Shown here piece by piece: positions 62,848 to 64,000 of a stretch of 64,000 bases of DNA; the first letter of the stretch is position 1, and every line of letters starts with the position of its first letter. The DNA lies in the NCBI GenBank assembly GCA_015698045.1, contig BLAL01000017.1:558001-622000 (forward strand), read 5' to 3'. The notes beneath the pieces are model-generated. The model did no database searches. It was not told where the DNA came from and saw only the letters and a list, made by a program, of their open reading frames with translations. The translations under genes and the position numbers were made by a program. This stretch comes from Rhizophagus clarus. Taxonomy: Eukaryota; Glomeromycota; Glomeromycetes; Glomerales; Glomeraceae.

Positions 62848-64000
62848 GGAAAAGTTTGGACTTGTTTAAATATTGAACATTGGAAAATCATCTTCTTTTC
62901 ATAATAGATACTTATTACGTGTGATTTATTTGGAACATTTTATTTTTCTTCATTTCTCATCGTATTCAAATTTTCTTTTCATGTAAAATAAACAACAATC
63001 AACATGTTTTTTTCAATTAATACATTTTGTACTTTATAAAGCAACACGACGTTTAAAGCTATATATGTAATATTGTTTAGAGTGATTAAATAACGAAGTG
63101 GTACTCATATTCCTTAATAGTCGATAAAGTTGTAGTTTAGCCATGTCATAGAATGACTACAAGCCTTTGTATCCATTTTTTTCAATTAGTGCATTAGTTC
63201 CTTAGTCATGAGTAAATTCAATTCATAATCAATCTTGCATTTTTGTTTGTTTTTTTTTTTTTTTTTTTTACAATAAATATTTTTTACATTTCATTTTTAA
63301 CAATTTTTTGTCGTTGCTTTTTTTGTTTTTTCAATCGGATCAATTCTAATTGGTCGGATTCATAACTCATCGAGAGGTGTCTAATAGTGATTGCAACATG
63401 TTTATAGCATTGATAACATTGTTTTTGAGTTTTTGAGTTTTTTTTTTAAAAAAAAAATGATCTACCATGCTAAAGATGTGAAAACAATCATCATAACGGG
63501 CATAACCATTATGTGATGCATTTTGCTGCAAAGTAAATCGAAAAGAGAAAAGTTCTTTTACGCCATATCAGATATGTTGAATAATCTCGCTTTTATAAAT
63601 TTGACCAATCCAATCAGATTTTGATCCGAATTAGAACATATTTAAACCTTTATTTTATTTTATTTTTTTTATATACACTATATACTGTACAGTACGTATT
63701 AAATTCACTTGCTGATATAAAAGTACAAGCGTATTTTTCTGTCAAAATGTTGCTCACATTTCGCGTAAAAATACCAAAACTGAATCAGATATCTCATTTT
63801 TCGTTGAGTAATGACTTGAAACATAAAGATTCTTGTCACGCCACTCATTTATCAGAAATAGAAGAACCATGATTCCGAAAGGAAATTCTTGTTCATCAAA
63901 CGATTGCATCAGCAATGAATCTATATTTAACTGACAGCGTACACTAGAAATATTGTATAAGAATTTGTCAATATATAATTTAGTTCTTATTAGTTTAACA
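62848..64000. other. 3' flank of the ABC transporter, no gene seen
   Basis: About 1.15 kb to the window edge. AT-rich with T-runs (63246-63269, 63440-63458). A frame at 63621-63872 has no recognisable motif and starts in a hydrophobic poly-T-derived stretch. No RNA gene found. Confidence 0.5.

Noticed and set aside
1-64000. tRNA, rRNA and CRISPR features
   Set aside because: No B-box-like GGTTCRA..CC sequence in a cloverleaf context, no ribosomal RNA sequence and no regularly spaced repeats were noticed; a covariance-model scan could not be run.

Overview
The window reads as nuclear DNA of an arbuscular mycorrhizal fungus (Glomeromycotina), most likely Rhizophagus or a close relative. It is very AT-rich, with long poly-T and poly-A tracts, many short GT-AG introns (about 70-110 bp) and long gene-poor stretches full of small inverted-repeat elements. 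The gene families are those I associate with the expanded repertoire of Rhizophagus: F-box, BTB, HSPA12-type Hsp70, and kinase or pseudokinase proteins with Sel1 repeats. The species name is inference; the gene families are read from the sequence.

Layout. 1-14617 (+): the last roughly 4,519 codons, in 14 exons, of a giant RNF213/mysterin-type AAA+ ubiquitin ligase with a CBM20-like domain, an AAA core and an RZ zinc finger but no visible RING. 15137-16276 (-): F-box protein. 16801-18539 (-): short, degenerate HSPA12-like Hsp70. 19714-20672 (+): BTB protein that stops early. 21102-25948 (+): PX-PH phospholipase D in 17 exons. 25949-31011: gene-poor. 31012-33320 (+): serine palmitoyltransferase subunit LCB1. 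33321-36159: Tc1-like transposase relic and a MITE.

36160-58452 is the most unusual part. It holds four paralogous genes (three -, one +) that join an MLKL-type N-terminal helical bundle, a coil, a kinase fold with lost catalytic motifs, and Sel1 repeats. Two of them sit in a clear segmental duplication of about 3.5 kb. A presumably active kinase of another Rhizophagus-type family (46029-47869, +) and several nested DNA-transposon derivatives lie among them. 60466-62847 (+): half-size ABC transporter of the ABCD4 type.

Reading the genes together: PLD and LCB1 are conserved membrane-lipid enzymes, and ABCD4 points to vacuolar/lysosomal cobalamin handling. The RNF213 relative and the MLKL-like pseudokinase cluster belong to families known elsewhere for cell-autonomous defence and regulated cell death. 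Whether they do that in this fungus is a hypothesis, but the cluster is my best candidate for an undescribed system. All gene models with introns were spliced by hand from splice sites and reading phase. Every full model gives a total length divisible by three, but no transcript data were available.
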